Source: an uncultured Candidatus Competibacteraceae bacterium
Lineage (GTDB): Bacteria > Pseudomonadota > Gammaproteobacteria > Competibacterales > Competibacteraceae
Assembly: GCA_903879705.1 (NCBI GenBank)
Contig: CAIRMO010000039.1
Location: 1 to 38,956, forward strand
Direction: 5' to 3'
Length of the DNA: 38,956 bases
The notes under the pieces are model-generated. The model made no database searches, had not been told where the DNA came from, and was given only the letters and a program-made list of their open reading frames with translations. Shown one piece after another: positions 18,461 to 26,409 of this stretch; the stretch's first letter is position 1; every line of letters starts with the position of its first letter. The translations under genes and the position numbers were made by a program.

Positions 18461-19342
18461 ATGGTAGAAAATCGTTATCTCCTGAACGTGCAACTGGCAC
18501 AGATGCTCAAGGGCGGCGTCATCATGGATGTCGTCACCGTGGAACACGCCCAAATCGCCCAGGAAGCGGGCGCGGTCGCGGTGATGGCCCTCGAACGGGT
18601 ACCCGCCGACATCCGCAAACAGGGCGGCGTAGCGCGAATGTCCGATCCGGGGCTGATTAGGGCGATCAAGGAAACCGTCACCATCCCGGTCATGGCCAAG
18701 GCCCGGATCGGCCATTTCGTCGAAGCGCAAATCCTGCAAGCGATGAACATCGACTACATCGACGAGAGCGAAGTGCTGACCCCCGCCGATGAGGAATACC
18801 ACATCGACAAGACCGGTTTCGCCATTCCGTTTGTCTGCGGCGCACGCAACCTGGGCGAAGCGGCGCGGCGGATCGCCGAGGGCGCGGCGATGATTCGCAC
18901 CAAGGGCGAGGCCGGCACGGGCAACGTGGTCGAGGCGGTGCGGCACATGCGGACGATGAACCGCGAAATTCGCCAACTGGCTGGCCTGCCGACCGAAGAG
19001 GTGATGAGTTTCGCCAAGATCAACGGCATTCCTTACGAACTGGCGCTGGAGATCAGGAAGCTGGGCCGATTGCCGGTCGTCAATTTTGCTGCCGGCGGGA
19101 TTGCGACGCCCGCTGACGCCGCCCTGATGATGCAACTGGGCTGCGATGGCGTCTTTGTCGGCTCCGGCATTTTCAAATCCAGCGATCCCGCCGCTCGCGC
19201 CCGCGCCATCGTCAAAGCCACCGCTTACTTCAACGATCCGGAGCAATTGCTGGCCGCGTCCATGAATCTGGGTGAGTCGATGCCGGGCCTGGATGTCGCC
19301 CACATGCCGGAACGTGAACGGCTGGCCGGACGGGGCTGGTAA
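18461..19342 (+). CDS. pdxS: Pyridoxal 5'-phosphate synthase, PdxS subunit
   Basis: Synthase subunit of the DXP-independent vitamin B6 pathway. It builds PLP from ribose 5-phosphate, glyceraldehyde 3-phosphate and ammonia. At 293 aa it is the normal size, a TIM barrel. The family segments are clear: KGGVIMDVV, the catalytic lysine in [10 protein letters not shown], the second lysine in [10 protein letters not shown], and [13 protein letters not shown] with GVFVGSGIF near the phosphate site. Its stop overlaps the pdxT start by one base (TAATG), so the two subunits are translationally coupled. Many gammaproteobacteria use the PdxA/PdxJ route instead, so its presence is a lineage marker or a sign of transfer. 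Confidence 0.97.
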   Translation: MVENRYLLNVQLAQMLKGGVIMDVVTVEHAQIAQEAGAVAVMALERVPADIRKQGGVARMSDPGLIRAIKETVTIPVMAKARIGHFVEAQILQAMNIDYIDESEVLTPADEEYHIDKTGFAIPFVCGARNLGEAARRIAEGAAMIRTKGEAGTGNVVEAVRHMRTMNREIRQLAGLPTEEVMSFAKINGIPYELALEIRKLGRLPVVNFAAGGIATPADAALMMQLGCDGVFVGSGIFKSSDPAARARAIVKATAYFNDPEQLLAASMNLGESMPGLDVAHMPERERLAGRGW

Positions 19343-20001
19343 TGAGCGCGACGGTTGGCGCTGTCGGCGTCCTCGATTTGCAGGGCGGGGTGCAGGAACA
19401 CCTCGATCACCTGCAACGAATCGGCGTCACGGGCCGACCCGTCAAACGCGCTGTCGAACTGGCCGGACTGGCCGGGTTGATCATCCCCGGCGGAGAAAGC
19501 ACCTGTCTGGCGCGATTGCTGACCATTTTCGGCCTGCGTGCGGCGATTGAGCAGGCTTACGACAAGGGCCTGAACCTGTGGGGCACTTGCGCCGGGGCGA
19601 TTCTGCTGGCGCGGGAGAATGTCGGAGAAGCGTCGTTCCTGGGACTCATCGACATCGCGGTCAACCGCAACGCTTTTGGCAGCCAACTGGACAGTTTTCA
19701 TTGCACGGCCCTAGCCCCGGCGGTCGCCCGCGAGCCGCTTCCGCTGACCTTCATCCGCGCCCCCAAAATCGTGCGGATTGGCGCTGGAGTGCGGGCGCTG
19801 CTGTCACTGGATGATTATGTTGCAGCGGCTGAAGATGCACGGATTCTGGTGACGGTCTTTCATCCCGAACTGACCCCGAGTCTGGCTTTTCACCGCTATT
19901 TCGCCCACAAGTGCGGCTTGAACGTGGCCGAAGCGGATGATGCGGATCTTGATCCTGGCTGGACGCCGCACAGTTGGACCCGCTTTAGCCCGCACGCCTG
20001 A
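19342..20001 (+). CDS. pdxT: Pyridoxal 5'-phosphate synthase glutaminase subunit PdxT
   Basis: Class-I-type glutamine amidotransferase (219 aa) that hydrolyses glutamine and channels ammonia to PdxS. The triad is visible: nucleophile cysteine in LWGTCAGAIL, and His/Glu in VFHPELTP. The oxyanion segment IIPGGEST and the family N-terminus VGVLDLQGGVQEHL are also present. About 25 extra C-terminal residues (after YFAHKCGL) extend beyond a minimal PdxT. The ATG shares one base with the pdxS stop. cobO follows 38 bases later on the same strand. Confidence 0.96.
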   Translation: MSATVGAVGVLDLQGGVQEHLDHLQRIGVTGRPVKRAVELAGLAGLIIPGGESTCLARLLTIFGLRAAIEQAYDKGLNLWGTCAGAILLARENVGEASFLGLIDIAVNRNAFGSQLDSFHCTALAPAVAREPLPLTFIRAPKIVRIGAGVRALLSLDDYVAAAEDARILVTVFHPELTPSLAFHRYFAHKCGLNVAEADDADLDPGWTPHSWTRFSPHA

Positions 20002-20039
20002 TTTTTCCGCAGTGCCCGCAGTTTTCGAATCACCCCAAT

Positions 20040-20642
20040 ATGTCTGCCGATGATACCGACTACGCCCGCCTGACCGCTCGCCGCAAGGCGGGTTATGTGC
20101 GCAAGCAGGCCCGCGCTACTCGTGAAAAGGGTCTGCTGATCGTTTTTACCGGCCCCGGCAAAGGCAAAACCACCGCGGCATTCGGCATGGCGCTGCGGGC
20201 TATTGGCCACGGGATGCGGGTGGGCATCGTCCAGTTCATCAAGACTGCTCAGGACAGTGCCGAGCGGGTGGCGCTGAGCCGCTTTGAGAACGTGGATTTT
20301 CAAACGATGGGGGAGGGATTCACTTGGTTGACCCAGAATCGGGAGCAGGACAGGGCTGCCGCCGGACGCGCCTGGCTTGAGGTAGATCGGATGATCCGCG
20401 ATCCGCGTTATCCACTGGTGATTCTGGATGAACTGAACCCGGTGCTGCACTACGGTTATCTGGACTTGGCGCAGGTGCTGGACGCCTTCCGCCAGCGCCG
20501 CCCGGACTTGCATCTGGTCGTCACCGGTCGCCATGCCCCACCGGCGCTGGTGGAATTGGCCGATCTGGTCAGCGAAATCCGCGCCATCAAGCATCCTTAC
20601 CGGGAACAGGGCGTCAAAGCGCAACCGGGCATTGAGTTCTGA
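20040..20642 (+). CDS. cobO: Corrinoid (cob(I)alamin) adenosyltransferase, CobO/BtuR type
   Basis: Transfers the adenosyl group of ATP to cob(I)alamin or cobyrinate diamide to make adenosylcobalamin forms. At 200 aa it is the usual length. It has a reversed-type P-loop, FTGPGKGKTTAAFGMALRA (about 36-54), VGIVQFIK, the acidic VILDELNPVLHYGYL segment and the VVTGRHAPP segment typical of the family. It follows pdxT by 38 bases on the same strand, so it may be co-transcribed, although no strong ribosome site is seen. It converges with lolA, with only 11 bases between them. No cobalamin riboswitch is visible upstream, and no other corrin genes are in the window. Confidence 0.95.
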   Translation: MSADDTDYARLTARRKAGYVRKQARATREKGLLIVFTGPGKGKTTAAFGMALRAIGHGMRVGIVQFIKTAQDSAERVALSRFENVDFQTMGEGFTWLTQNREQDRAAAGRAWLEVDRMIRDPRYPLVILDELNPVLHYGYLDLAQVLDAFRQRRPDLHLVVTGRHAPPALVELADLVSEIRAIKHPYREQGVKAQPGIEF

Positions 20643-20653
20643 GCATTTAGCCT

Positions 20654-21274
20654 CTAACCGGCATCGCCGACCACATCCACGCCCGGCGGCGGAGTAAATT
20701 TCAACAGCGTCGGATCAAGCGCCGGATTGCGCTCCAGTTTCTGAAAATCCAGCCGGGTGCGCTGGCCAAAACCGTCTTCCAGCTCCAGACTGACCAGCGC
20801 ATCGCCCTTGAACGCCACCCGCAACAATCGAAATTCCGGCTGTGGTTGACGGGGCGTCAGGTCATACCAGTTCAACCCATCCTGCTGGCGGACATTACCC
20901 ACAGCAAACGAATCCTCAATCGGCGCTGCGCCGCTCAACAACGCCAGCGGGGTTGAACTCAGCGCCTGATCGAGCTTGCGAACCGTTACTTGCGCCAGAT
21001 CAACATCATAAGTCCAGAGCCTCTCACCATCAGCAACGATGACCTGCCCCGCCGGCGTCCGGTAATCCCAGCGGAACTTGCCGGGTTTCTGCATCAGCAT
21101 CTGGCCGCTGGAACTTTGCACCAGTTGCGAACGCTCATCGAATACTCGCTGGATAAAATCCGCCCGCAACGTGCGCAAATCCTGAAAATAGCGTTGCACC
21201 TGCGCCGGCGATGCCGCCCAAACCGGTGGCATCAGCAATAGAATCCCGATTAACAATAACCATTGGCGTCTCAT
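20654..21274 (-). CDS. lolA: Outer-membrane lipoprotein carrier protein LolA
   Basis: Periplasmic chaperone (206 aa) that takes lipoproteins from the LolCDE complex and hands them to LolB. It has a Sec signal peptide (MRRQWLLLIGILLLMPPVWA, cleavage about residue 20). Mature family features follow: FQDLRTLRADFIQRV, SSGQMLMQKPGKFRWDY, and the C-terminal LDFQKLERNPALDPTLLKF. GGGAG lies about seven bases before ATG 21274. It is 26 bases downstream of yejB on the same strand, so it probably rides on the yej transcript. This is not the common ftsK-lolA neighbourhood. Confidence 0.95.
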   Translation of the reverse strand: MRRQWLLLIGILLLMPPVWAASPAQVQRYFQDLRTLRADFIQRVFDERSQLVQSSSGQMLMQKPGKFRWDYRTPAGQVIVADGERLWTYDVDLAQVTVRKLDQALSSTPLALLSGAAPIEDSFAVGNVRQQDGLNWYDLTPRQPQPEFRLLRVAFKGDALVSLELEDGFGQRTRLDFQKLERNPALDPTLLKFTPPPGVDVVGDAG

Positions 21275-21300
21275 ATTGCGCTCCCACGGGAATCCATCAA

Positions 21301-22407
21301 TTACCCACTCCGCGCTGAAAAATCAATGCGCGGATCGACCAGGCGATAAGTTAAATCACTGACCAGATTCAGCAGCAATCCGATCAGACTGAACATGTAC
21401 AGCGTTCCGAACATCACCGGATAGTCGCGTTTCATCACCGCTTCAAATCCGAGCAATCCCAGACCGTCCAAGGAAAAAATCACTTCAATCAGCAGTGAAC
21501 CCGTGAATAACATTCCCACCAAGGTCGCCGGAAAGCCGGCAATCACCAGCAACATCGCATTGCGGAATACATGCCCATATAAAACCTGCCGCTCGTTTAA
21601 ACCCTTGGCGCGGGCGGTCATGACATACTGCTTGTTGATTTCGTCCAGAAATGAATTTTTGGTCAGCATGGTCAGCGAGGCAAATCCACCAATGACCATC
21701 GCCGTCACGGGCAAGGTTAAATGCCAGAAGTAATCAGCAATCCGCGCCGGCCAGCTCAAATCTGACCAGTTATCGGACACTAATCCCCGCAACGGAAACC
21801 AGTCAAAATAACGCCCGCCAGCGAAGACAATAATGAGCAAAATAGCGAACAGAAACGCCGGTATGGCATAGCCGACAATGATCGCGGCACTGGTTAAAAC
21901 ATCAAATCTGGAGCCGTCCCGCACGGCCTTGGCAATCCCCAGCGGCACCGAGATCAGATAAATCAGCAGCGTACTCCAGACCCCGATCGAGATAGAAACC
22001 GGCAATTTATCCAGCACCAAATCCAGCACCTTGCGGTCGCGGAAATAGCTTTTGCCGAGATCAAAACTCAGATAATCCCGCACCATTAATCCAAAGCGCA
22101 TATAAGCCGGTTTATCAAAACCAAATTGGCGGTTGAGTTCGGCAATAAAGGCCGGATCGAGTCCCTGCGCGCCGCGATAGGCGCTATTACCGCTGGAATT
22201 TTGTCCCGACGTATTGCCCCGCCCCGCTTCCACGCCTTCGCCGCCACCCACCCGGGCCGTAGCAGAGACTGCGGTATTTTTGAGTTGCGCCAGTAATTGC
22301 TCCACCGGTCCGCCCGGCGCAATCTGCACAATGAAAAAATTGATGGCGATGATTCCAATCAGGGTCAATGGAATCAGGGCCAGACGGTGGAGAAGGTAGA
22401 TGTACAT
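21301..22407 (-). CDS. yejB: Peptide ABC transporter permease YejB
   Basis: Inner-membrane permease (368 aa) of the YejABEF oligopeptide/microcin-C-type importer. It shows TM1 at 10-29, a glycine/serine-rich loop (about 48-80) typical of YejB before RGAQGLDP, and then five further TM helices. The inner-membrane binding-protein-dependent transport motif is in [22 protein letters not shown]. The C-terminal [10 protein letters not shown] is typical of dipeptide-type permeases. It is separated from its binding protein yejA by an inserted HTH/PIN pair. The expected yejE and yejF do not follow; lolA does. ATG 22407 lacks a clear ribosome site. Confidence 0.94.
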   Translation of the reverse strand: MYIYLLHRLALIPLTLIGIIAINFFIVQIAPGGPVEQLLAQLKNTAVSATARVGGGEGVEAGRGNTSGQNSSGNSAYRGAQGLDPAFIAELNRQFGFDKPAYMRFGLMVRDYLSFDLGKSYFRDRKVLDLVLDKLPVSISIGVWSTLLIYLISVPLGIAKAVRDGSRFDVLTSAAIIVGYAIPAFLFAILLIIVFAGGRYFDWFPLRGLVSDNWSDLSWPARIADYFWHLTLPVTAMVIGGFASLTMLTKNSFLDEINKQYVMTARAKGLNERQVLYGHVFRNAMLLVIAGFPATLVGMLFTGSLLIEVIFSLDGLGLLGFEAVMKRDYPVMFGTLYMFSLIGLLLNLVSDLTYRLVDPRIDFSARSG

Positions 22408-22549
22408 TGGAATTTAAGAGACGCTCAAGAATGACCAGATAGGCAATCGATCACTTTCTTCAATTAACTAAAATCGGGCTGACTATATATCGATGATCAG
22501 CACAACCTAAGATCGGAGATTGGAGCTTTGGGGTTCGAGGAATAACAGA
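22408..22549 (-). promoter_or_regulatory. AT-rich spacer with possible yejB promoter
   Basis: This 142-base gap between the PIN gene and yejB is more AT-rich than its surroundings. On the minus strand TATAGT (22482-22487) follows TTAGGT (22505-22510) at a 17-base spacing. The -10 is good and the -35 poor. If real, it would restore yejB-lolA expression after the inserted module. No coding sequence is seen. Confidence 0.3.
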
Positions 22550-23152
22550 TCATACTAATTTTGACACGTCATCGGATGCCAACCATAAACTTGTTTGTAT
22601 CAGCCTCGACTTACGCAGACGCTGAATCAGCTCGTTTGAATCCCAAGGCGGATGTTTCTTTCGTTCCCGTAACTCGCGAAATGCCACAACCGCCCGCTTT
22701 TCGTTCAGGTCCACCAAATCCATCACCAAATCATCCGGGTGAATCACTTCAAGGCCGAGATGCCGGCGTAGATGAGCGGCAGTAAAATCCGAAAGGTTAA
22801 AAGTAATGATAGCGTCGGCCCGCGCAGCAATAGCCGTCATCACCACATGCCGGTCTTTCGGATCAACCGGTTCAAGCATCCCGATTTCAAGAATGGGCGT
22901 GATGATTTCCGCATCGGGGAAAGCCAGCGCCATGCTGTCGGCAATTCGCTGAATTTGCACGGTGACACCCCGGTCAGGATCATGTTCCCGGATTCGCAAG
23001 GTCAGGTTTCTGATCCATTCTTCTTTTATTTTTTGAGACCACTTGGGACTAAAAAATCCGTGGCTCGCGAGTGTCAGCAACACGTCCCGCACAAGCATTG
23101 GAAAGATCGTGCAGGCATCCAGCACCACGGTAAATCGATCAAGCGGGACCAT
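22550..23152 (-). CDS. PIN-domain ribonuclease (probable toxin)
   Basis: PIN-domain protein (200 aa), PIN_3-like. The acidic metal site is visible: D12 in VVLDACT, E45 in KEEW, D100 in VDPKDRHV, and D122 in ITFNLSDF. Such proteins are Mg-dependent ribonucleases and most often toxins of type II toxin-antitoxin pairs. The ATG overlaps the stop of the upstream HTH gene by one base (TGATG), the tight coupling expected of a TA pair. The pair lies between yejA and yejB. A role outside toxin-antitoxin biology is possible, and the RNA target is unknown. Confidence 0.85.
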   Translation of the reverse strand: MVPLDRFTVVLDACTIFPMLVRDVLLTLASHGFFSPKWSQKIKEEWIRNLTLRIREHDPDRGVTVQIQRIADSMALAFPDAEIITPILEIGMLEPVDPKDRHVVMTAIAARADAIITFNLSDFTAAHLRRHLGLEVIHPDDLVMDLVDLNEKRAVVAFRELRERKKHPPWDSNELIQRLRKSRLIQTSLWLASDDVSKLV

Positions 23153-23613
23153 CAGAGATCGTAGCCACCCAGTTCTTCAGAAGCGATCACCAGGTCCTGC
23201 AACGCCGCACGGCTATTGGCCTGCATGATCTCTTTATAAACCAGCACGTCTTTCAGCAATACGGACCAGTGACGACCTGTCTTGCGGAAGGGGATTGCGC
23301 CGCTTTCCAGCAAATTGATGAGATAGCGTCGCGATATGCCCAATACCTCGGCAGCTTGTTTCGTCGTCAATTCGGAAGATTCCGGGTACAGGATAAAGGT
23401 TTGTTGCCGGGCCATGACCGCTAGAATTCGGGATAGCAAACGTAATATCGCGGGTGGAACTTCCAATCTGAATCCCCTGCTCCCCTCTGCCTCTTCAACC
23501 AGGGCGATCCGGTGCGCACAAGAGCGATCCAGCGCTTCGCTCATCAAACGGCTGGCTTGTGCGAGCAGGTCAGCATCGGCGTCGCTGAGTTCGATACGGT
23601 TGAGAGTCATCAT
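23152..23613 (-). CDS. Excisionase-type HTH DNA-binding protein (probable antitoxin)
   Basis: Predicted DNA-binding protein (153 aa). A helix-turn-helix of the MerR/excisionase type covers about 82-128 (LTTKQAAEVLGISRRYLINL, then a wing with FRKTGRHWSVLL). The N-terminal 75 residues are helical, and the C-terminus after the HTH may contact the toxin. I chose ATG 23613 because GAGGA lies six bases upstream; the longer frame to 23655 overlaps the end of yejA and has no ribosome site. It is 13 bases after yejA and one-base-coupled to the PIN gene. Antitoxin and autorepressor function is inferred from this pairing. Confidence 0.82.
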   Translation of the reverse strand: MMTLNRIELSDADADLLAQASRLMSEALDRSCAHRIALVEEAEGSRGFRLEVPPAILRLLSRILAVMARQQTFILYPESSELTTKQAAEVLGISRRYLINLLESGAIPFRKTGRHWSVLLKDVLVYKEIMQANSRAALQDLVIASEELGGYDL

Positions 23614-23626
23614 TATCAATCCTCGC

Positions 23627-25483
23627 CTACCTGGCTTTTTCCAACCCCGCCCCATGCGGGCTCAATGCTGCGTTCTTGGCGGGATCAATCCACCAGGCAT
23701 TCAACTGTACGCCCTGCAACGGCGTCATGGCTGGATAGCCGAACTTGTCCCAGAAAGCGAACCGGTCATAAGCAATGTGCCAATGCGGAATGACCAGATA
23801 ATTCCATTGCAGCACCCGGTCGAGCGCCCGGACTCGAGTGACCAGAGTGGCTCGATCCGGCGCGGCAACCAGTTGCTCCACCAGTACATCCACCGCCGGA
23901 TTCTTCAAGCCGGCCAGATTGCGGCTGCCGGGCTGATCCGCCGCCGCGCTGCTCCAGAACTCGCGCTGTTCATTGCCCGGCGACAGCGATTGGCCCCAGA
24001 CATTGACCGTCATGTCGAAATCAAAAGTGCGCATCCGGTTTTCATACTGGGCCGAATCCACGCTCCGCACGGTCATTTCAATCCCCAGTCGCTCCAGATT
24101 GCGGGCGAACGGCAGTCCAATTCGCTCCCAGGTCGGTTCGTCAATCAGCAATTCAAAGCGGAAGGGTTCGCCAGTTTTGGCGTTGATCAGCTTGCGATCC
24201 TTAAAAACCCAACCCGCCTCTTGGAGTAATTGCAATGCTTTTTGAAAATTGGCGCGGAGTTGGGCATCGTCATTCGCAGTGGGTGGTTCATAAGCGGTGG
24301 TAAAGACCTCCGGCGGCAACTCTTTACGCAATGGCTCCAGTAGCGCCAATTCGTCCGGCGATGGCAAACCCCGCGCCGCCAATTCGGAATTGTCAAAATA
24401 GCTGCGAGTGCGGGTGTACTGACCATAAAACAGGTTGCGGTTGCTCCACTCAAAATCGAAGGCGTAAGCCAGAGCTTGACGGACTCGCGGATCCTGAAAC
24501 AGTGGCCGGCGCAGATTAAAGGTAAACCCCTGCATTCCCGCCGGCAACTCCCGGGGGAAGGTGATTTTTTTCACCCACCCCTGACTGAGTGCCGGAAAAT
24601 CGTAACCGGTCGCCCACAGCTTGGAGCTGTTCTCCACTCGCAAGTCGTAAGCGCCCGCCTTGAACGCCTCCAGCGCAACATTGACATCACGGTAATAGTC
24701 ATAGCGCAGCCGGTCGATGTTATAGAGCCCCCGGTTCACCGGTAAATCCTTGCCCCAGTAATTCTCATCACGCTGATAAACGATAAAGCGGCCCGGCTCA
24801 AGCTTCTCGATCCGGTAAGGGCCAGCGCCCACGGGAATCTCCAGCGTCGTCGCCGCAAAATCCCGATCCTGCCAATACTTTTTCGACAGAATCGGCATCT
24901 GGCCGATAATCAGCGGCAATTCCCGATTCTCGCCGAGCGCGAAGGTGAATTTGACCTGCCGCTCGCCGATCTTCTCAGCTTTGGCGACATTGACGTAATA
25001 AAAGCGGAAGGATGGACTGCCTTTATTCTTCAAGGTCTCGAATGAAAACAGCACATCGTCGGCAGTAACGGAACTGCCATCGTGGAATTTTGCCTGCGGT
25101 CGCAGGGTAAACGTGACCGAACCGCGATCTTCGGGGACCTCGACACTCTCCGCGATCAAACCGTATTCACTGAACGGTTCATCGGCACTGCTCATTAACA
25201 ACGTCTCGAACAACTGACCGATACCGACTGTCGATTGACCCTTGATATTGAATGGATTAAACGTATCGAAACTGCCAATCGCGGCAAATCGCGCCTCCCC
25301 GCCCTTGGGCGCATTGGGATTGACATAAGCGAAATGCGGAAACTCCGGCCCATATTTCAGTTGCCCATGCAGCGCAATGCCATGCGCCGGCGCGGCCAAT
25401 GCGCCGCTCGTCGCCCACAGACTGCCTAACCCTAACAACCCGGCTAGTAACCACCGGGAAAAACGGAATTTTGCGCGATTCAT
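23627..25483 (-). CDS. yejA: Peptide ABC transporter substrate-binding protein YejA
   Basis: Periplasmic extracytoplasmic solute-binding protein family 5 (618 aa) for oligopeptides, partner of YejB. A Sec signal peptide covers about residues 1-33 (SRWLLAGLLGLGSLWATS, then GALA). Mature features include GLIAESVEVPED, LRPQAKFHDGSSVTADDVLF, the FNLRRPLFQDPRVRQALAYA segment and the C-terminal WHIAYDRFAFWDKFG region typical of YejA. I chose ATG 25483 because AAAGGA lies six bases upstream and the signal peptide then starts at once; the frame runs 61 codons further up into fabI. It is divergent from fabI, with only 70 bases between. Confidence 0.95.
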   Translation of the reverse strand: MNRAKFRFSRWLLAGLLGLGSLWATSGALAAPAHGIALHGQLKYGPEFPHFAYVNPNAPKGGEARFAAIGSFDTFNPFNIKGQSTVGIGQLFETLLMSSADEPFSEYGLIAESVEVPEDRGSVTFTLRPQAKFHDGSSVTADDVLFSFETLKNKGSPSFRFYYVNVAKAEKIGERQVKFTFALGENRELPLIIGQMPILSKKYWQDRDFAATTLEIPVGAGPYRIEKLEPGRFIVYQRDENYWGKDLPVNRGLYNIDRLRYDYYRDVNVALEAFKAGAYDLRVENSSKLWATGYDFPALSQGWVKKITFPRELPAGMQGFTFNLRRPLFQDPRVRQALAYAFDFEWSNRNLFYGQYTRTRSYFDNSELAARGLPSPDELALLEPLRKELPPEVFTTAYEPPTANDDAQLRANFQKALQLLQEAGWVFKDRKLINAKTGEPFRFELLIDEPTWERIGLPFARNLERLGIEMTVRSVDSAQYENRMRTFDFDMTVNVWGQSLSPGNEQREFWSSAAADQPGSRNLAGLKNPAVDVLVEQLVAAPDRATLVTRVRALDRVLQWNYLVIPHWHIAYDRFAFWDKFGYPAMTPLQGVQLNAWWIDPAKNAALSPHGAGLEKAR

Positions 25484-25553
25484 GCAGTATCCTTTACCGT
25501 CCGCTGATTCAATAACCCGTCTAAACGATACCAAATCCTGAAAGGAGTTCATT

Positions 25554-26342
25554 ATGGGCTTTCTCGTCGGCAAACGCGCCCTGATTGTCGGGGTCGCCAG
25601 CACCCGTTCCATCGCCTGGGGCATCGCCGAGGCCATGCGCCGGGAAGGCGCCGATCTGGCGTTCACCTATCAAAATGACAAACTCAAGCCCCGCGTGGAA
25701 AAAATGGCCGCCCAACTGGACAGCGCCATCACCCTGCCCTGCGATGTAGAAAGCGACGCCGAGATCGCCGCCGTGTTCGAGGCGATCAAAGCGCACTGGG
25801 AGGACGGGCTGGATATTGTGGTGCATTCGGTCGCCTATGCGCCGCGGGAAGCGCTGGAGGGCGATTATCTGGAGGGGATCAGCCGCGAAAATTTCCGCAT
25901 CGCTCACGACATCAGTTCTTACAGCTTTGCGGCGTTGGCTAAGGCAGCCCGACCCTTGCTGCAAGGTCGGCGGGGCGCGTTGATCACCATGACCTATCTG
26001 GGCGGGGTGCGGGCGGTGCCGAACTACAATGTCATGGGACTCGCCAAGGCCAGTCTGGACGCCAATGTCCGCTATCTGGCGCAGACCCTGGGGCCGGAAG
26101 GCATCCGGGTCAATGCCATTTCCGCCGGGCCGATTCGCACCTTGGCGGCTTCCGGGATCAAGAATTTTCGCAAGATGCTGGAGACCTTTGAACACCTTGC
26201 GCCGCTACGCAAATGCGTGACCATCGAAGAAGTGGGCAACGCGGCGGCGTTTTTGTGTTCTGATCTGGCCGCCGGCATCACCGGCGAGATTCTGTATGTC
26301 GACGGCGGTTTCAATACCATCGCGCCGGGGGCCATGACGTAG
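25554..26342 (+). CDS. fabI: Enoyl-[acyl-carrier-protein] reductase (NADH), FabI
   Basis: Reduces the trans-2-enoyl-ACP double bond in the final step of each fatty-acid elongation round. It is a short-chain dehydrogenase (262 aa, normal length). NAD site: [13 protein letters not shown] (13-25). Catalytic residues: Y148 in MTYLGG, Y158 and K165 in [11 protein letters not shown], the Y-x6-K of Fab[16 protein letters not shown] covers the substrate loop. The ribosome site AAGGAG lies six bases before ATG 25554. It is the target family of triclosan-type inhibitors. It converges with ppiD, with a possible terminator in the 65-base gap. Confidence 0.97.
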   Translation: MGFLVGKRALIVGVASTRSIAWGIAEAMRREGADLAFTYQNDKLKPRVEKMAAQLDSAITLPCDVESDAEIAAVFEAIKAHWEDGLDIVVHSVAYAPREALEGDYLEGISRENFRIAHDISSYSFAALAKAARPLLQGRRGALITMTYLGGVRAVPNYNVMGLAKASLDANVRYLAQTLGPEGIRVNAISAGPIRTLAASGIKNFRKMLETFEHLAPLRKCVTIEEVGNAAAFLCSDLAAGITGEILYVDGGFNTIAPGAMT

Positions 26343-26372
26343 CGCGTTCTCCACTACCGCTACAACCCTCTT

Positions 26373-26409
26373 CCCTCTCGCCCGTCAAGCGCGCGAGGGG
26401 AATGTTTTT
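26373..26409 (+). terminator. Possible fabI terminator
   Basis: Imperfect hairpin: CCCTC (26373-26377) pairs with GAGGG (26395-26399), then a mismatch, then CGC/GCG, with loop around GTCAA. Five Ts follow at 26405-26409, overlapping the ppiD stop. The mismatches make it a weak candidate. Confidence 0.4.

Noticed and set aside
18242-19303. A 353-codon minus-strand frame opposite pdxS
   Set aside because: It is antisense to a certain gene, with a His/Asp/Gly-rich composition typical of a shadow frame.
20002-20039. Possible cobalamin riboswitch before cobO
   Set aside because: The gap is only 38 bases, too short for the aptamer, with no B12-box-like sequence.
25484-25666. The 61-codon N-terminal extension of yejA
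   Set aside because: It runs across the promoter gap into fabI and would hide the signal peptide. ATG 25483 has a good ribosome site.
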